DNA from: an uncultured Pelagibacteraceae bacterium
GTDB lineage: Bacteria; Pseudomonadota; Alphaproteobacteria; Pelagibacterales; Pelagibacteraceae
Direction: 5' to 3'
Length of the DNA stretch: 42,729 nucleotides
Assembly: GCA_902615445.1 (NCBI GenBank)
Contig: CACMOQ010000008.1
Span: 1 to 42,729, forward strand
Part shown: positions 8,288 to 17,331 of the stretch, piece by piece
Numbering within the stretch: the stretch's first letter is position 1
How the letters are laid out: every line of letters begins with the position of its first letter
Notes under the pieces: model-generated
The model's database searches: none
Told to the model about the DNA's origin: nothing
What the model saw: the letters and a program-made list of their open reading frames with translations, nothing else
Translations under genes and position numbers: made by a program

Positions 8288-8774
8288 TGCAACATTTTGG
8301 GTAGCAGTTTCATTTGTTATATTCTTTGGGGGTCTCATTTACTTAAAAGTACCCCAAAAAGTAAATGAAATGTTAAACAAGATAATTTTGGGTATTAAAA
8401 ATGAGATTGATGAAAGTGAAAAATTAAGAACTGAGGCTAAAATATTGCTAGATAATGCTCAAAAAAAACTTAACACTGCACAGTCTGTAAGCAAAGAAAT
8501 TTTAGACCAAGCCAAAAAAGATAGCGATAGATTAATAATTGAATTAAATGATAAGTTTCATAAATCCTCAGAAATTAAGAAAAATTCTGCTCAAACAAAA
8601 ATTACTTTAATGAAAGACTCAGCTATAAAGGAAATTAAGAATACATCTGTAAAAATTGCCATGGACTCTGTAAAAAAAATAATTACTACCTCTGTAGATA
8701 GATCCAAATTAGATAATCTGTTTGAAAAAAATTTGAATGAAACTAAAGCAGAGTTAAGAAAGATTAATTTATAA
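8277..8774 (+). CDS. atpF: ATP synthase F0 subunit b
   Basis: Second b-type stator subunit, 165 residues from the ATG at 8277. Starts earlier in this frame (8202) would lie deep inside atpF' and lack the typical N-terminus. ALDATFWVAVSFVIFFGGLIYL is the single membrane anchor, followed by a charged amphipathic helix (QKVNEMLNKIILGIKNEIDE and on). It closes the F0 operon; the F1 genes (atpHAGDC) are absent here, consistent with the split F0/F1 layout of alphaproteobacteria. crtI follows after 40 nt on the same strand. Confidence 0.93.
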   Translation: MALDATFWVAVSFVIFFGGLIYLKVPQKVNEMLNKIILGIKNEIDESEKLRTEAKILLDNAQKKLNTAQSVSKEILDQAKKDSDRLIIELNDKFHKSSEIKKNSAQTKITLMKDSAIKEIKNTSVKIAMDSVKKIITTSVDRSKLDNLFEKNLNETKAELRKINL

Positions 8775-8814
8775 TCTTCTTACATTTTTTCGAAAAAAAT
8801 TATAAATTACTGGA

Positions 8815-10275
8815 ATGAATTCTATTGTAATTGGTTCTGGATTTGGGGGAATAGCAGCTGCTCTTCGCATTAGAGCAAAAGGTAACAATGTAACTTTAAT
8901 TGAAAAACACCCTGATCTTGGAGGGAGAGCTCGGGTTTTTAAAAAAAATGGCTTTACATATGATGGTGGTCCAACAGTAATTACCGCACCATATTTAATT
9001 AATGAGTTATTTGAATTATTTAAAAAAAATCCAAAAGATTACTTAGAACTTGCTCCATTAAAGATTTGGTATCAATTTATCTTCGAGGATAAAACTAGGT
9101 TTAATTACTCTGGTGATGAAGAAGATATGAAAAAACAAATTGAGAAGATCAATCAAGAGGACGTATTAGGTTATGAAAAATTAGTGAATTTCACAAAAAA
9201 AATATTTGATAAAGGTTTCATTGAGCTTGCCGACATCCCGTTTGATAGGCCATTTGTGATGATGCAACAATTGCCAGCTTTATTAAAATTAAAAAGTTAC
9301 AAATCAGTTTACTCATTAGTTTCCTCTTATGTAAAAAATGAAAAATTAAGGAGAATGCTTAGTATGCATCCATTACTAGTTGGTGGTAATCCGTTTACAA
9401 CTACATCAATTTACGGACTAATTTTATACTTAGAGAAAAAATGGGGAATCCATTACTCTATGGGAGGAACAGGAAATATCATTAAAGGTCTTGAGAAATT
9501 AATGAATGAAGTTGGAATTAAAGTAATAAAAGGACATGAGGTTAAAAAAATTATTTCCAATAAAAAAAAAATTACTGGTGTTGAATTAGATAATCAAACT
9601 GTATTAAAATCTGACAATGTAATCTGTAATGCAGATCCACCTGCAGTTTATGAAAAAATGCTAAATGGAAATGCTAATAACTCATTTCTTTTTAAATGGA
9701 AAAAGAGACGAATGGAATACTCGATGGGATTATTTGTTTATTATTTTGGTACAAAAGAAAAATATGAAAATGTAGAACATCATACAATTAAATTTGGTAA
9801 CAAATACAAAGAACATCTAAATGATATTTTTAATAATAAAAAATTAAATGATGATATCAGTTACTATCTTCACAGGCCATCTTCAACAGATAAGTCTATG
9901 GCGCCAGAGGGAAATGATTGTTTTTATGTTTTGGTTCCGGTACCAAATAATCAATCAAAAATTGATTGGTCTGTCGAGGGTGAAAAAATGAAAAATTTAG
10001 TAATAGATAAAATGGAAAAGGATTTGATGCCAAATCTTAAAAAAAATATTGTGGAAGACTTTTACTTGACACCAGATTACTTTGAGAGAGATTTAAATAC
10101 TAAATATGGTTCAGGATTCTCAATACAACCAAAATTTTCTCAGTCAGCTTATTTTAGATTTCATAATAAATCCGAAATATACGATGGACTTTATTTTGTA
10201 GGAGCTGGCACTCATCCAGGCGCTGGTGTGCCGGGAGTGCTTTCATCTGCAAAAGTGTTAGATAGAATTTTATAA
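8815..10275 (+). CDS. crtI: Phytoene desaturase CrtI
   Basis: FAD enzyme converting phytoene to lycopene by four desaturations at the membrane. 486 residues, the normal size. N-terminal dinucleotide motif GSGFGG at 7-12 with the downstream IEKHPDLGGRARVF, and the C-terminal FAD-binding block GLYFVGAGTHPGAGVPGV typical of bacterial CrtI. First gene of the retinal operon crtI-crtB-crtY-blh; the final A of its TAA is the first base of the crtB ATG. The product as lycopene (not neurosporene) is inferred from the presence of crtY. Confidence 0.95.
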   Translation: MNSIVIGSGFGGIAAALRIRAKGNNVTLIEKHPDLGGRARVFKKNGFTYDGGPTVITAPYLINELFELFKKNPKDYLELAPLKIWYQFIFEDKTRFNYSGDEEDMKKQIEKINQEDVLGYEKLVNFTKKIFDKGFIELADIPFDRPFVMMQQLPALLKLKSYKSVYSLVSSYVKNEKLRRMLSMHPLLVGGNPFTTTSIYGLILYLEKKWGIHYSMGGTGNIIKGLEKLMNEVGIKVIKGHEVKKIISNKKKITGVELDNQTVLKSDNVICNADPPAVYEKMLNGNANNSFLFKWKKRRMEYSMGLFVYYFGTKEKYENVEHHTIKFGNKYKEHLNDIFNNKKLNDDISYYLHRPSSTDKSMAPEGNDCFYVLVPVPNNQSKIDWSVEGEKMKNLVIDKMEKDLMPNLKKNIVEDFYLTPDYFERDLNTKYGSGFSIQPKFSQSAYFRFHNKSEIYDGLYFVGAGTHPGAGVPGVLSSAKVLDRIL

Positions 10276-11126
10276 TGCTTAACAAAAGTTATTTATCTAT
10301 TTATGCAAAATCATTTAGTTGGGCTGGTTTTTTTTTACCGAAAAAGACACTAAAAAAATGTTCAAGTTTATACGATTTTTGTAGAGTAGCAGATAATATA
10401 GCAGACGATCTTGAGGAATTAGTAAATAAAGAAAAGAAATTCAATCAATTCGAGAATGATTTTAATAACAAAAAGCTTGATGATCCAGTTATCAAAAATA
10501 TGTGGGGTCTAATGGAAGAGTTCAACATCTCTGTGAAAATTGTTCAGGATTTATTAATTGGAATTAAATCAGATATCAAAGTTAAAGTTAAATTTAATTC
10601 GAGAAAAGATTTGTTAATTTACTCATACAGAGTAGCTGGAACTGTTGGATTAATGATGGCAAAGATCTTAAAAGTCAATAAAAAAAGTTCACTTAGATCT
10701 GCTATTGATCTTGGGATTGCAATGCAACTTACAAATATATCAAGAGATGTAATTGAAGACTCAAAAAATAATCGTTTTTACATAGATGAAAATTTTGAAG
10801 AAATTTCATCAACTGTCAATCTTGCTGATACTTTTTACGAAAATTCGTTTTATTCGATTAAGGAAATACCGTTTAGTTTTCGTTTTTCAATTTTAGTTGC
10901 AAGAAGAATATACAGAAAAATCGGTTATAAAATATTAAATAAAAAAAACTTAGAAAACTATCAAAATGCTGGAAAAATATATGTTTCAAATTTAGAAAAA
11001 GGACTTGAAACCTTTCTAGCGATTTTGGATTTAATTAAACTATCGTTGACATCCAAAAAAGATGATCAAATCAGACACGATCATATTTTGATTAATGAGG
11101 AAATTAATTTAAATGAGAGATTTTGA
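10275..11126 (+). CDS. crtB: Phytoene synthase CrtB
   Basis: Condenses two geranylgeranyl diphosphates into phytoene. 283 residues. Two Asp-rich Mg2+/diphosphate motifs: CRVADNIADDLEE (D40, D44) and NISRDVIED (D158, D162), with the flanking AMQLTNISRDV and the earlier YSYRVAGTVG characteristic of the squalene/phytoene synthase family. Overlaps crtY by 14 nt. No geranylgeranyl diphosphate synthase (crtE) is present in the window, so its substrate must come from a prenyltransferase encoded elsewhere. Confidence 0.95.
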   Translation: MLNKSYLSIYAKSFSWAGFFLPKKTLKKCSSLYDFCRVADNIADDLEELVNKEKKFNQFENDFNNKKLDDPVIKNMWGLMEEFNISVKIVQDLLIGIKSDIKVKVKFNSRKDLLIYSYRVAGTVGLMMAKILKVNKKSSLRSAIDLGIAMQLTNISRDVIEDSKNNRFYIDENFEEISSTVNLADTFYENSFYSIKEIPFSFRFSILVARRIYRKIGYKILNKKNLENYQNAGKIYVSNLEKGLETFLAILDLIKLSLTSKKDDQIRHDHILINEEINLNERF

Positions 11127-12180
11127 CTACATCATTATTGGAGGCGGTTGTGCTGGTTTATCTCTTGCTTATGAGTTAGATGTACATGATAAGTTAAGAG
11201 ACAAAACCTTGGCAATTATTGAACCAAGAGCAAAATATAAAAGAGACAAAACATGGTCTTTCTGGAAAGTAAATTCTCATAATTTTGATGATTGTGTTAA
11301 AAAAAGTTGGGAACATTTTACAATAAATATTCCTGGTAAAACAAATCATCTTCAATGTAGAGATTACCCTTATCAAAGCATAGATAGTGGTTTATTTTAT
11401 GAAAAAATAAATAACAAATTAAAAGAAAATAATAATATTTCTTTCTTCAAAAATATAGATGAAGTAAATACCAAAAACTCATTCATTTTTAATAGTGTTC
11501 CAAACATTAAAAAAAAATATTTTAATCTTTGGCAACATTTTTGTGGCGTAGAAATTGAAACAAAAAAAAATTCTTTTGATGAGGAAATTTTTAATCTTAT
11601 GGATTTTGACTGCGAACAAAGAGAAAGTGTACATTTTTTTTATACACTTCCTTACTCAAAAAATAAAGCTTTAGTTGAAACAACTTGGCTATCCAGAGTG
11701 AACGACAATTCTCAAAAAGATTATGATCAACAAATTAAAGATTACATTGATAAGCATCTTAAAATAAAAGATTACAAAATTACCTATAAAGAAGAAGGTG
11801 CAATCCCTATGTTCTACCCTGTAAATGAAAAAGAAAAAAATAAAATTAATATTGGAACGGCTGGCGGAATGACTAGACTAAGTACTGGTTATACTTTTTT
11901 AAACATTCAAGAGCAAAGTAGATATATAAGAGAAAATATTGAAAATATTTCCAAATGTAAAAAATTTGAGATAAACAAAAAATATCAATTTTTAGATGAT
12001 ATATTTTTACGCGTTCTTAATAAACATCCTGAAAAAATGGCAGATATATTCTTTAATATGTTTAAGGCGTCACCAAAGACTGTAATTAAATTTTTATCAA
12101 ACAAAAGTAGTTTTTGGGAAGATTTTAATGTAATTCTTAAAATGCCAAAGTTTACATTTATAAAAGCCTTGTTTTACTAG
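11113..12180 (+). CDS. crtY: Lycopene beta-cyclase CrtY
   Basis: Cyclises lycopene to beta-carotene. 355 residues, slightly below the usual ~390. N-terminal FAD/NAD motif GGGCAG at 10-15, then IIEPRAKYKRDKTWSFW, matching the conserved region after the nucleotide-binding fold of CrtY, and GTAGGMTRLSTGYTF, matching the GxxGG...STGY block. The divergent, lysine-rich sequence is typical of this genome. Adjacent to blh, whose substrate is the beta-carotene made here. Confidence 0.92.
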   Translation: MRDFDYIIIGGGCAGLSLAYELDVHDKLRDKTLAIIEPRAKYKRDKTWSFWKVNSHNFDDCVKKSWEHFTINIPGKTNHLQCRDYPYQSIDSGLFYEKINNKLKENNNISFFKNIDEVNTKNSFIFNSVPNIKKKYFNLWQHFCGVEIETKKNSFDEEIFNLMDFDCEQRESVHFFYTLPYSKNKALVETTWLSRVNDNSQKDYDQQIKDYIDKHLKIKDYKITYKEEGAIPMFYPVNEKEKNKINIGTAGGMTRLSTGYTFLNIQEQSRYIRENIENISKCKKFEINKKYQFLDDIFLRVLNKHPEKMADIFFNMFKASPKTVIKFLSNKSSFWEDFNVILKMPKFTFIKALFY

Positions 12181-12183
12181 TGA

Positions 12184-13122
12184 ATGATGAAACTAAAAAT
12201 TAAAAAAATTTGTTTTAATCATTCTTTTATATTTTTTTTATTTTGTAATATTTTTTCATTATTATTTTTGAAAATTGACATTTCAATTATATCACCATTA
12301 ATTTGCTTATTACTAATTCTTTTAATTGGTGTATCTCATGGATCTTTAGATCATGTAAAAGGAAAGAAGCTTCTTGAAAGATTTAACATAAATAATATTT
12401 CAATTTTTTATTTTACCTATTTATTATTAGCAATCTCAATAGCTATATTATGGATATTATTTCCAGCTACATCTTTAATAATATTTTTAATCGTTGCCTC
12501 TTACCATTTTGGAAAAGAGGACACTCAATTTCTATTAAATGAAAAATCATTTGTTAATCAATTACTATTATTCTTCAAAGGCGCCTTGATTGTTTTAGCC
12601 CCATTATTTTTTCATTTCGATGAAACAATATTCATTTTCAAGTTATTATTAATTCAAAATGAAAGTTTTTATTCAAGTATGACTTTCATCGAAAACAACC
12701 AACTTTTAAGTATTGGAATTTTTATAAGCACTCTATCAAGTATTTTTTTATTTATTAAAAAGTTTGAATATAGAAATTTCACGATATTTTTAGATTTTTT
12801 TTCAATAATTATCATTAATTTTTATTTTTCACCTTTAATAGCATTTACAATTTATTTCTGTTTTCTGCACTCAATTCGACATAGTATTTCGTTAATGATT
12901 GAGCTTGATCATGAAAACATAAAAAATGGTCTTTTTATTTTTATCAAAAAAGCTCTTCCTTTAACAATCCTCACTGCTATCTTTTTTTTAATTGGTATGT
13001 ATTTTTTAAATAAAAATTATAGTTTTGATAGTTCAATTCTTAAATTAATATTTATAGGTTTGGCATCTCTAACCTTTCCGCATATATTGCTCGAATATTT
13101 AATAGAAAAAAATGAAAAATAA
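12184..13122 (+). CDS. blh: Beta-carotene 15,15'-dioxygenase, Brp/Blh family (retinal synthesis)
   Basis: Integral-membrane dioxygenase that splits beta-carotene into two retinals. 312 residues, mostly hydrophobic helices. Candidate iron-binding histidines sit in conserved blocks: H52 and H57 (GVSHGSLDH), H108 (ASYHFGKED), H229 and H233 (CFLHSIRHS). Position after crtY is the standard arrangement in proteorhodopsin-bearing marine bacteria. Two adjacent ATG codons (12184, 12187) could serve as start. The gene overlaps ispH by 11 nt. The rhodopsin itself is not in this window. Confidence 0.93.
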   Translation: MMKLKIKKICFNHSFIFFLFCNIFSLLFLKIDISIISPLICLLLILLIGVSHGSLDHVKGKKLLERFNINNISIFYFTYLLLAISIAILWILFPATSLIIFLIVASYHFGKEDTQFLLNEKSFVNQLLLFFKGALIVLAPLFFHFDETIFIFKLLLIQNESFYSSMTFIENNQLLSIGIFISTLSSIFLFIKKFEYRNFTIFLDFFSIIIINFYFSPLIAFTIYFCFLHSIRHSISLMIELDHENIKNGLFIFIKKALPLTILTAIFFLIGMYFLNKNYSFDSSILKLIFIGLASLTFPHILLEYLIEKNEK

Positions 13123-14056
13123 AGAAATTAGGATTTTACTTTCTGCACCACGAGGTTTTTGTGCCGGCGTTGAAAGAGCGATCGAGATTGTGGAAAAAAC
13201 TTTAATTAAATTTGGATCACCAGTGTATGTTAGACATGAGATAGTCCATAATAAATTTGTTGTGGACGATTTAAAAAAGAAAGGTGCAATATTTGTAGAA
13301 GAACTTGAAGAGATAGAAGATAAAACAAGACCGGTTATCTTTTCAGCCCACGGTGTACCTAAAAAAATTCCCCTAGATGCTGAAAAATATAAAATGACAT
13401 ACATTGATGCAACTTGCCCGCTTGTTTCAAAAGTTCATCGAGAAGCTGAAAATCTCCATAAGTCTAATTACCATTTAATTTTAATTGGACATGAAAATCA
13501 CCCAGAAGTTATTGGAACGATGGGTCAATTACCTAAAGGAACAATTGATTTGATTCAAAATGAAGATGAAGCAAAAAATTACAAATTTGATAGCAAAAAA
13601 AATTTAGCTTTTGTCACTCAAACTACATTATCAGTTGATGATACTAAGGATATTATAAACATTTTAAAAGAAAGATTTCCAAATATTAAAGAACCACATA
13701 AAGAGGATATCTGTTATGCAACAACAAATAGGCAAATGGCAGTTAAAAATATTGCAAAAGATTGTGATTTATTTCTTGTTATAGGAAGTAGGAATTCCTC
13801 AAATTCAGTAAGATTGGTTGAAGTAGCTAAAAAGTCTGGATGTAATAATGCACAATTAATACATTCACAAAGTGAGATACCATATGAACTAATTGAAAAT
13901 TGTAGTACAATTGGAATTTCTTCAGGCGCATCTGCACCTGAAATATTAGTAGAAGATTTTATAAAAAATTTAAGGAAGAGGTTTAAAGTTTCAGTAAATG
14001 AAATTGAAATTATTAAAGAAGACGTGGTTTTTAAGGTTCCAAATAAATTAAATTAA
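13112..14056 (+). CDS. ispH: 4-hydroxy-3-methylbut-2-enyl diphosphate reductase IspH
   Basis: Last enzyme of the MEP pathway, producing IPP and DMAPP. 314 residues. Three Cys ligands of the iron-sulfur cluster are visible: C17 (APRGFCAGVERA), C102 (DATCPLV) and C201 (ICYATTNRQ); the SSNSVRLVEVA and SGASAPEILV blocks are also intact. Its start lies inside blh (11 nt overlap), so precursor supply and retinal synthesis are probably translated from one mRNA. Confidence 0.97.
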   Translation: MKNKEIRILLSAPRGFCAGVERAIEIVEKTLIKFGSPVYVRHEIVHNKFVVDDLKKKGAIFVEELEEIEDKTRPVIFSAHGVPKKIPLDAEKYKMTYIDATCPLVSKVHREAENLHKSNYHLILIGHENHPEVIGTMGQLPKGTIDLIQNEDEAKNYKFDSKKNLAFVTQTTLSVDDTKDIINILKERFPNIKEPHKEDICYATTNRQMAVKNIAKDCDLFLVIGSRNSSNSVRLVEVAKKSGCNNAQLIHSQSEIPYELIENCSTIGISSGASAPEILVEDFIKNLRKRFKVSVNEIEIIKEDVVFKVPNKLN

Positions 14057-15016
14057 ATGGCTGTTTACACTAAGATTAGTAAAAAGGATATTTCCTTAAT
14101 TAATAAGAGGTTTAATGTTGAAAATTTCAAAAGTTTTAAAGGTATTAAGCAAGGGATAGAGAACACAAATTATTTATTAAAATCAAAAAACAATAAATTC
14201 ATTCTCACAATTTTTGAAAAAAGAGTTTTAAAAAAAGAGATACCCTTTTTTATGAAGCTAATGGATCAATTAAGTTCTCTTAATATTATTTGCCCCAAGC
14301 CTTTAAAAAATAAGAATGGGCATTTTTTAATTAAGCTTAAAAATAAAACTGCTTGTATTGTCTCGTTTTTAACGGGAAAAAGCAAAAAAAGTTTATCTCT
14401 CAAAAATTGTTATGATGTAGGAAAAACGGTTGCTTTAATGCACTTATCAACAAAAAAAATAAAGCTTTTTAGGAGTAATTCAATGGGTATTAAAAAACTT
14501 AAACCATTAATTAATAAAATTGAATTTAAATCAGAATTTAAAAACTTAGAAAAATTTTTAAAAATTAACCTGCGAGACATTAACAAAAATTGGCCTAAAA
14601 AGTTGCCCCACGGAATTATTCATGGAGATTTATTTATTGATAATATATTCTTTAAAAAAAATAATTTATCTGGAATTATTGATTTTTACTTTGCTGCAAA
14701 TGACTACTTTATGTATGAGATAGCTATATGTGTAAATGCGTTATGTTTTGATCTACTAAATTCAAAATTTTATCTTAATAAAAAAAAAGTAAAAAGTCTC
14801 ATCAAAGGATATGAAAAAATAAGGAAGCTATCAAATAAGGAAAAAAAATCATTGAATATTTTATGTCGAGGCGCTGCATTAAGATACTTTCTTACTAGAC
14901 TTTATGATTATACTAACACACCAAAAACTGCGCTAATAAAAATCAAAAATCCTAGGGAATATTATCAAAAACTAGTAACACACAATAAATTAAAAACCTA
15001 TAAAGATTACTTATAA
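14057..15016 (+). CDS. thrB: Homoserine kinase, ThrB type II (choline-kinase fold)
   Basis: Phosphorylates homoserine in threonine synthesis. 319 residues, of the APH/choline-kinase fold used by alphaproteobacteria and pseudomonads, not the GHMP type. Markers: GIKQGIENTNYLL near the N-terminus, the catalytic HGD (189-191, in GIIHGDLFIDNIFF) and the metal-binding IDFYFAANDYFMYEIA. It starts immediately after the ispH stop. The partner threonine synthase (thrC) lies 940 nt downstream on the opposite strand. Confidence 0.94.
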   Translation: MAVYTKISKKDISLINKRFNVENFKSFKGIKQGIENTNYLLKSKNNKFILTIFEKRVLKKEIPFFMKLMDQLSSLNIICPKPLKNKNGHFLIKLKNKTACIVSFLTGKSKKSLSLKNCYDVGKTVALMHLSTKKIKLFRSNSMGIKKLKPLINKIEFKSEFKNLEKFLKINLRDINKNWPKKLPHGIIHGDLFIDNIFFKKNNLSGIIDFYFAANDYFMYEIAICVNALCFDLLNSKFYLNKKKVKSLIKGYEKIRKLSNKEKKSLNILCRGAALRYFLTRLYDYTNTPKTALIKIKNPREYYQKLVTHNKLKTYKDYL

Positions 15017-15019
15017 TTT

Positions 15020-15442
15020 ATGATTAAAATATATACTGATGGTTCATGTATTGGTAATCCAGGTAAAGGTGGTTGGGCAGCAATAATATTAAATGATGGG
15101 AAAAAAACTAAAATTAAAGGAAAAAAAAATGATACTACAAATAATCAAATGGAATTACTTGCTCCAATAAAAGCTCTTAACGAAATTCCAAAAGGTAGTA
15201 AGGTTCAAATTTTTACAGACTCTAAATATGTTAAGTCTGGAATAACAGAGTGGATACATAATTGGAAAAAAAATGGCTGGAAAACTGCAAACAAAAAAGA
15301 GGTAAGCAATAAAGAGCTTTGGACAGAATTAGATCTACTAAATAGTGAATTTGAAATAAGTTGGAATTGGGTGAAAGCACATTCAACAAATGATTTAAAT
15401 AATGAAGTAGATTTACTCGCTAAAGATGCTGCCAACCTATAG
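15020..15442 (+). CDS. rnhA: Ribonuclease HI
   Basis: Degrades RNA in RNA-DNA hybrids. 140 residues, slightly shorter than E. coli RNase HI (155). Active-site carboxylates D7 (IYTDGSCIGNPG), E45 (NNQMELLAP), D67 (IFTDSKYV) and D131 (NNEVDLLAKDA), plus the flexible-loop histidine H121 (VKAHS). The ispH-thrB-rnhA order is common in alphaproteobacteria. It ends 30 nt before the convergent peroxiredoxin stop. Confidence 0.97.
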   Translation: MIKIYTDGSCIGNPGKGGWAAIILNDGKKTKIKGKKNDTTNNQMELLAPIKALNEIPKGSKVQIFTDSKYVKSGITEWIHNWKKNGWKTANKKEVSNKELWTELDLLNSEFEISWNWVKAHSTNDLNNEVDLLAKDAANL

Positions 15443-15470
15443 TTGGGGCAACTTGCAACAGAACGGTTCT
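15432..15470. other. Cluster of short inverted repeats between convergent rnhA and prx
   Basis: Three small stems fall across the 3' ends: CCAAC-N5-GTTGG (15432-15446), AGTTG-GGG-CAACT (15441-15453, mutually exclusive with the first) and AGAAC-G-GTTCT (15460-15470). The patch is unusually G+C-rich for this window. No T-run follows on either strand, so it is not a standard intrinsic terminator; it may slow or end both transcripts or protect 3' ends. Confidence 0.35.
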
Positions 15471-15472
15471 AC

Positions 15473-15961
15473 CTAAATTAGATAGTTTAATAAGTTCTCT
15501 GCTGAAGTTAAACCACATTCTTTAGTTTCTTTTTCAACATGAATATTAACAATTGTAAAATTTTCAATCACCATTAAATAACGATTTGATCTAATACCCA
15601 TTCCTTTTGCATTTCGATCAACTTCTGCTCCAATTGCTTTAGTAAATAACAAATACGGATCAGATAACATTTTTATTTTATCTCCAGTATTATTAATCTC
15701 TCCCCAGCCATGCATCACATAAGGATCATTTACTGATAAACAAAATATATTTTTTATTCCTTTTGCTTTGATTTTATCTGCATTTGCAACAAAACCTGGC
15801 AGGTGGAGTTTGGAGCAAGTTGATGTAAATGCACCAGGTAAACCAAACAAAACAATTTTACCATTACCAATAGTTTCTCTTAGTTTACTTTTTTGAGGTT
15901 CTCCATCAACAAGTTGAAAAATCTCTGTATCTGGTAGTTGATCTTTTATTTTAAGTTTCAT
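15473..15961 (-). CDS. Peroxiredoxin, Prx5/AhpE-like
   Basis: Reduces hydrogen peroxide and organic peroxides with thioredoxin or glutaredoxin as donor. 162 residues. The peroxidatic cysteine is C49 in LPGAFTSTCSKLHLPGF, the exact Prx5 pattern; further cysteines at C74 and C149 (KECGLTSAE) could act as the resolving residue. No signal peptide, so cytoplasmic. Its start overlaps the thrC stop by 4 nt and it is the last gene of the leftward cox-containing run. Confidence 0.95.
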   Translation of the reverse strand: MKLKIKDQLPDTEIFQLVDGEPQKSKLRETIGNGKIVLFGLPGAFTSTCSKLHLPGFVANADKIKAKGIKNIFCLSVNDPYVMHGWGEINNTGDKIKMLSDPYLLFTKAIGAEVDRNAKGMGIRSNRYLMVIENFTIVNIHVEKETKECGLTSAENLLNYLI

Positions 15962-17331
15962 ATCGAATTCATTATATATTTTTTAACTTCTGTAATATCG
16001 TTAGAAAGAAGTTTAAATTTTTCTTTTCTGTCATTAACATACTTTAGACTATTTGGTAAATTTTCGGTTTTTGATATCGCATCCTCTATTGCTTTTGGAA
16101 ATTTGCATGGGTGTGCGGTTGATAATACGACACAATTTTTTTCTAATCCTAGTTTTCTCGCAGCGCCGATGCCTACTGCAGTATGTGGATCTACTATCAC
16201 CTGATGCTCCTCATTAATTATCTTTATCATTTCAACAGTCTCATTTTCATCAAGCATTTCGGATACAAAATTCTTTTTAATTTTATCTAGATCATTTTTA
16301 TCGATTTTATAAGTATTATTTTTTATTTCAGCCATTACATCTTTTGTAACTTCTGAGTTACAATTTTTTACGTCATATAAAAGCCTTTCGAAATTACTTG
16401 CTATTTGTATATCCATACTTGGTGTATTTGTTTCCTCAACTTTCTTTTGATTGTAATCACCATCAGAAATAGCTCTGTGAAGTATGTCATTTTTATTTGT
16501 TGCTACGATTAATCTATCAATTGGAAGACCTAGTTTTTTTGCCAAGTAACCTGCGTAAATATCACCAAAGTTTCCTGTTGGAACAGAAAAAGACAAAGGT
16601 TGACCATTTCCAACTTTAAAGTAAGCGTAAAAATAATATACTGATTGAGCAACAATTCTTGCCCAATTAATTGAATTTACACCAGACATATTTATTGATT
16701 TAGAAAATTTTTCGTCGCTAAACATTGATTTTACTAAATTTTGACAATCATCAAAATTTCCCTCAACTGCAATATTAAATACATTGCTCTCTTCATGTAT
16801 GGTCATAAGTTTTCTTTGCACTGGTGAGATTTTATTATTTGGATGTAGTACAAATACATTCAAATTTGCTTTTCCTTTTAAGGCATCTATAGCAGCTGCA
16901 CCAGTGTCGCCTGAAGTTGCCACTATTATATTAATTTTTTTTTGATCACGTTTTAAATGATATTGGTAAAAATTACCTATTAGTTGCATAGCTATATCTT
17001 TGAAAGCTAGTGTAGGGCCATGAAATAGCTCTAAAACTTTTAAATTTCCCAAGTCTGATATTTTTACAACATCTTTAGATCTGAAATTTGTGTATGATTT
17101 TGAAATCATAGAGATTAAGTTATCTTTAGACATGAAATCCCCTATGAACGGGTAAATTATTTCAACTGCCAAATCATTGTAACTAAGGTTTTTTAAATTA
17201 TCTAATTCCTCTTTTTTAAATTTTTTAATTGATTGAGGTACGAATAGCCCCCCGTCATCCGCTAAACCTTTAAGAAAAACGTCCCTAAAAGTAAAATTTT
17301 TTTGATTATTTCTTGTGCTGATGTAGTTCAT
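15958..17331 (-). CDS. thrC: Threonine synthase
   Basis: PLP enzyme that converts O-phosphohomoserine to threonine. 457 residues, normal for the long bacterial class. PLP lysine K111 lies in HGPTLAFKDIA; phosphate-binding ATSGDTGAAA follows, and VPTGNFGDIYAGYLAKKLG is the second PLP-phosphate loop. N-terminal YISTRN...DVFLKGLADDGGLFVP is typical. One base separates neither gene: its ATG abuts the surf1 stop. Grouping with cox genes is common in alphaproteobacteria and need not mean shared function. Confidence 0.97.
   Translation of the reverse strand: MNYISTRNNQKNFTFRDVFLKGLADDGGLFVPQSIKKFKKEELDNLKNLSYNDLAVEIIYPFIGDFMSKDNLISMISKSYTNFRSKDVVKISDLGNLKVLELFHGPTLAFKDIAMQLIGNFYQYHLKRDQKKINIIVATSGDTGAAAIDALKGKANLNVFVLHPNNKISPVQRKLMTIHEESNVFNIAVEGNFDDCQNLVKSMFSDEKFSKSINMSGVNSINWARIVAQSVYYFYAYFKVGNGQPLSFSVPTGNFGDIYAGYLAKKLGLPIDRLIVATNKNDILHRAISDGDYNQKKVEETNTPSMDIQIASNFERLLYDVKNCNSEVTKDVMAEIKNNTYKIDKNDLDKIKKNFVSEMLDENETVEMIKIINEEHQVIVDPHTAVGIGAARKLGLEKNCVVLSTAHPCKFPKAIEDAISKTENLPNSLKYVNDRKEKFKLLSNDITEVKKYIMNSI

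Noticed and set aside
8785..8798. Palindrome TTTTTTCGAAAAAA between atpF and crtI as a terminator
   Set aside because: Perfect inverted repeat but almost all A-T pairs with no real loop and no following T-tract; too weak to support a terminator call.
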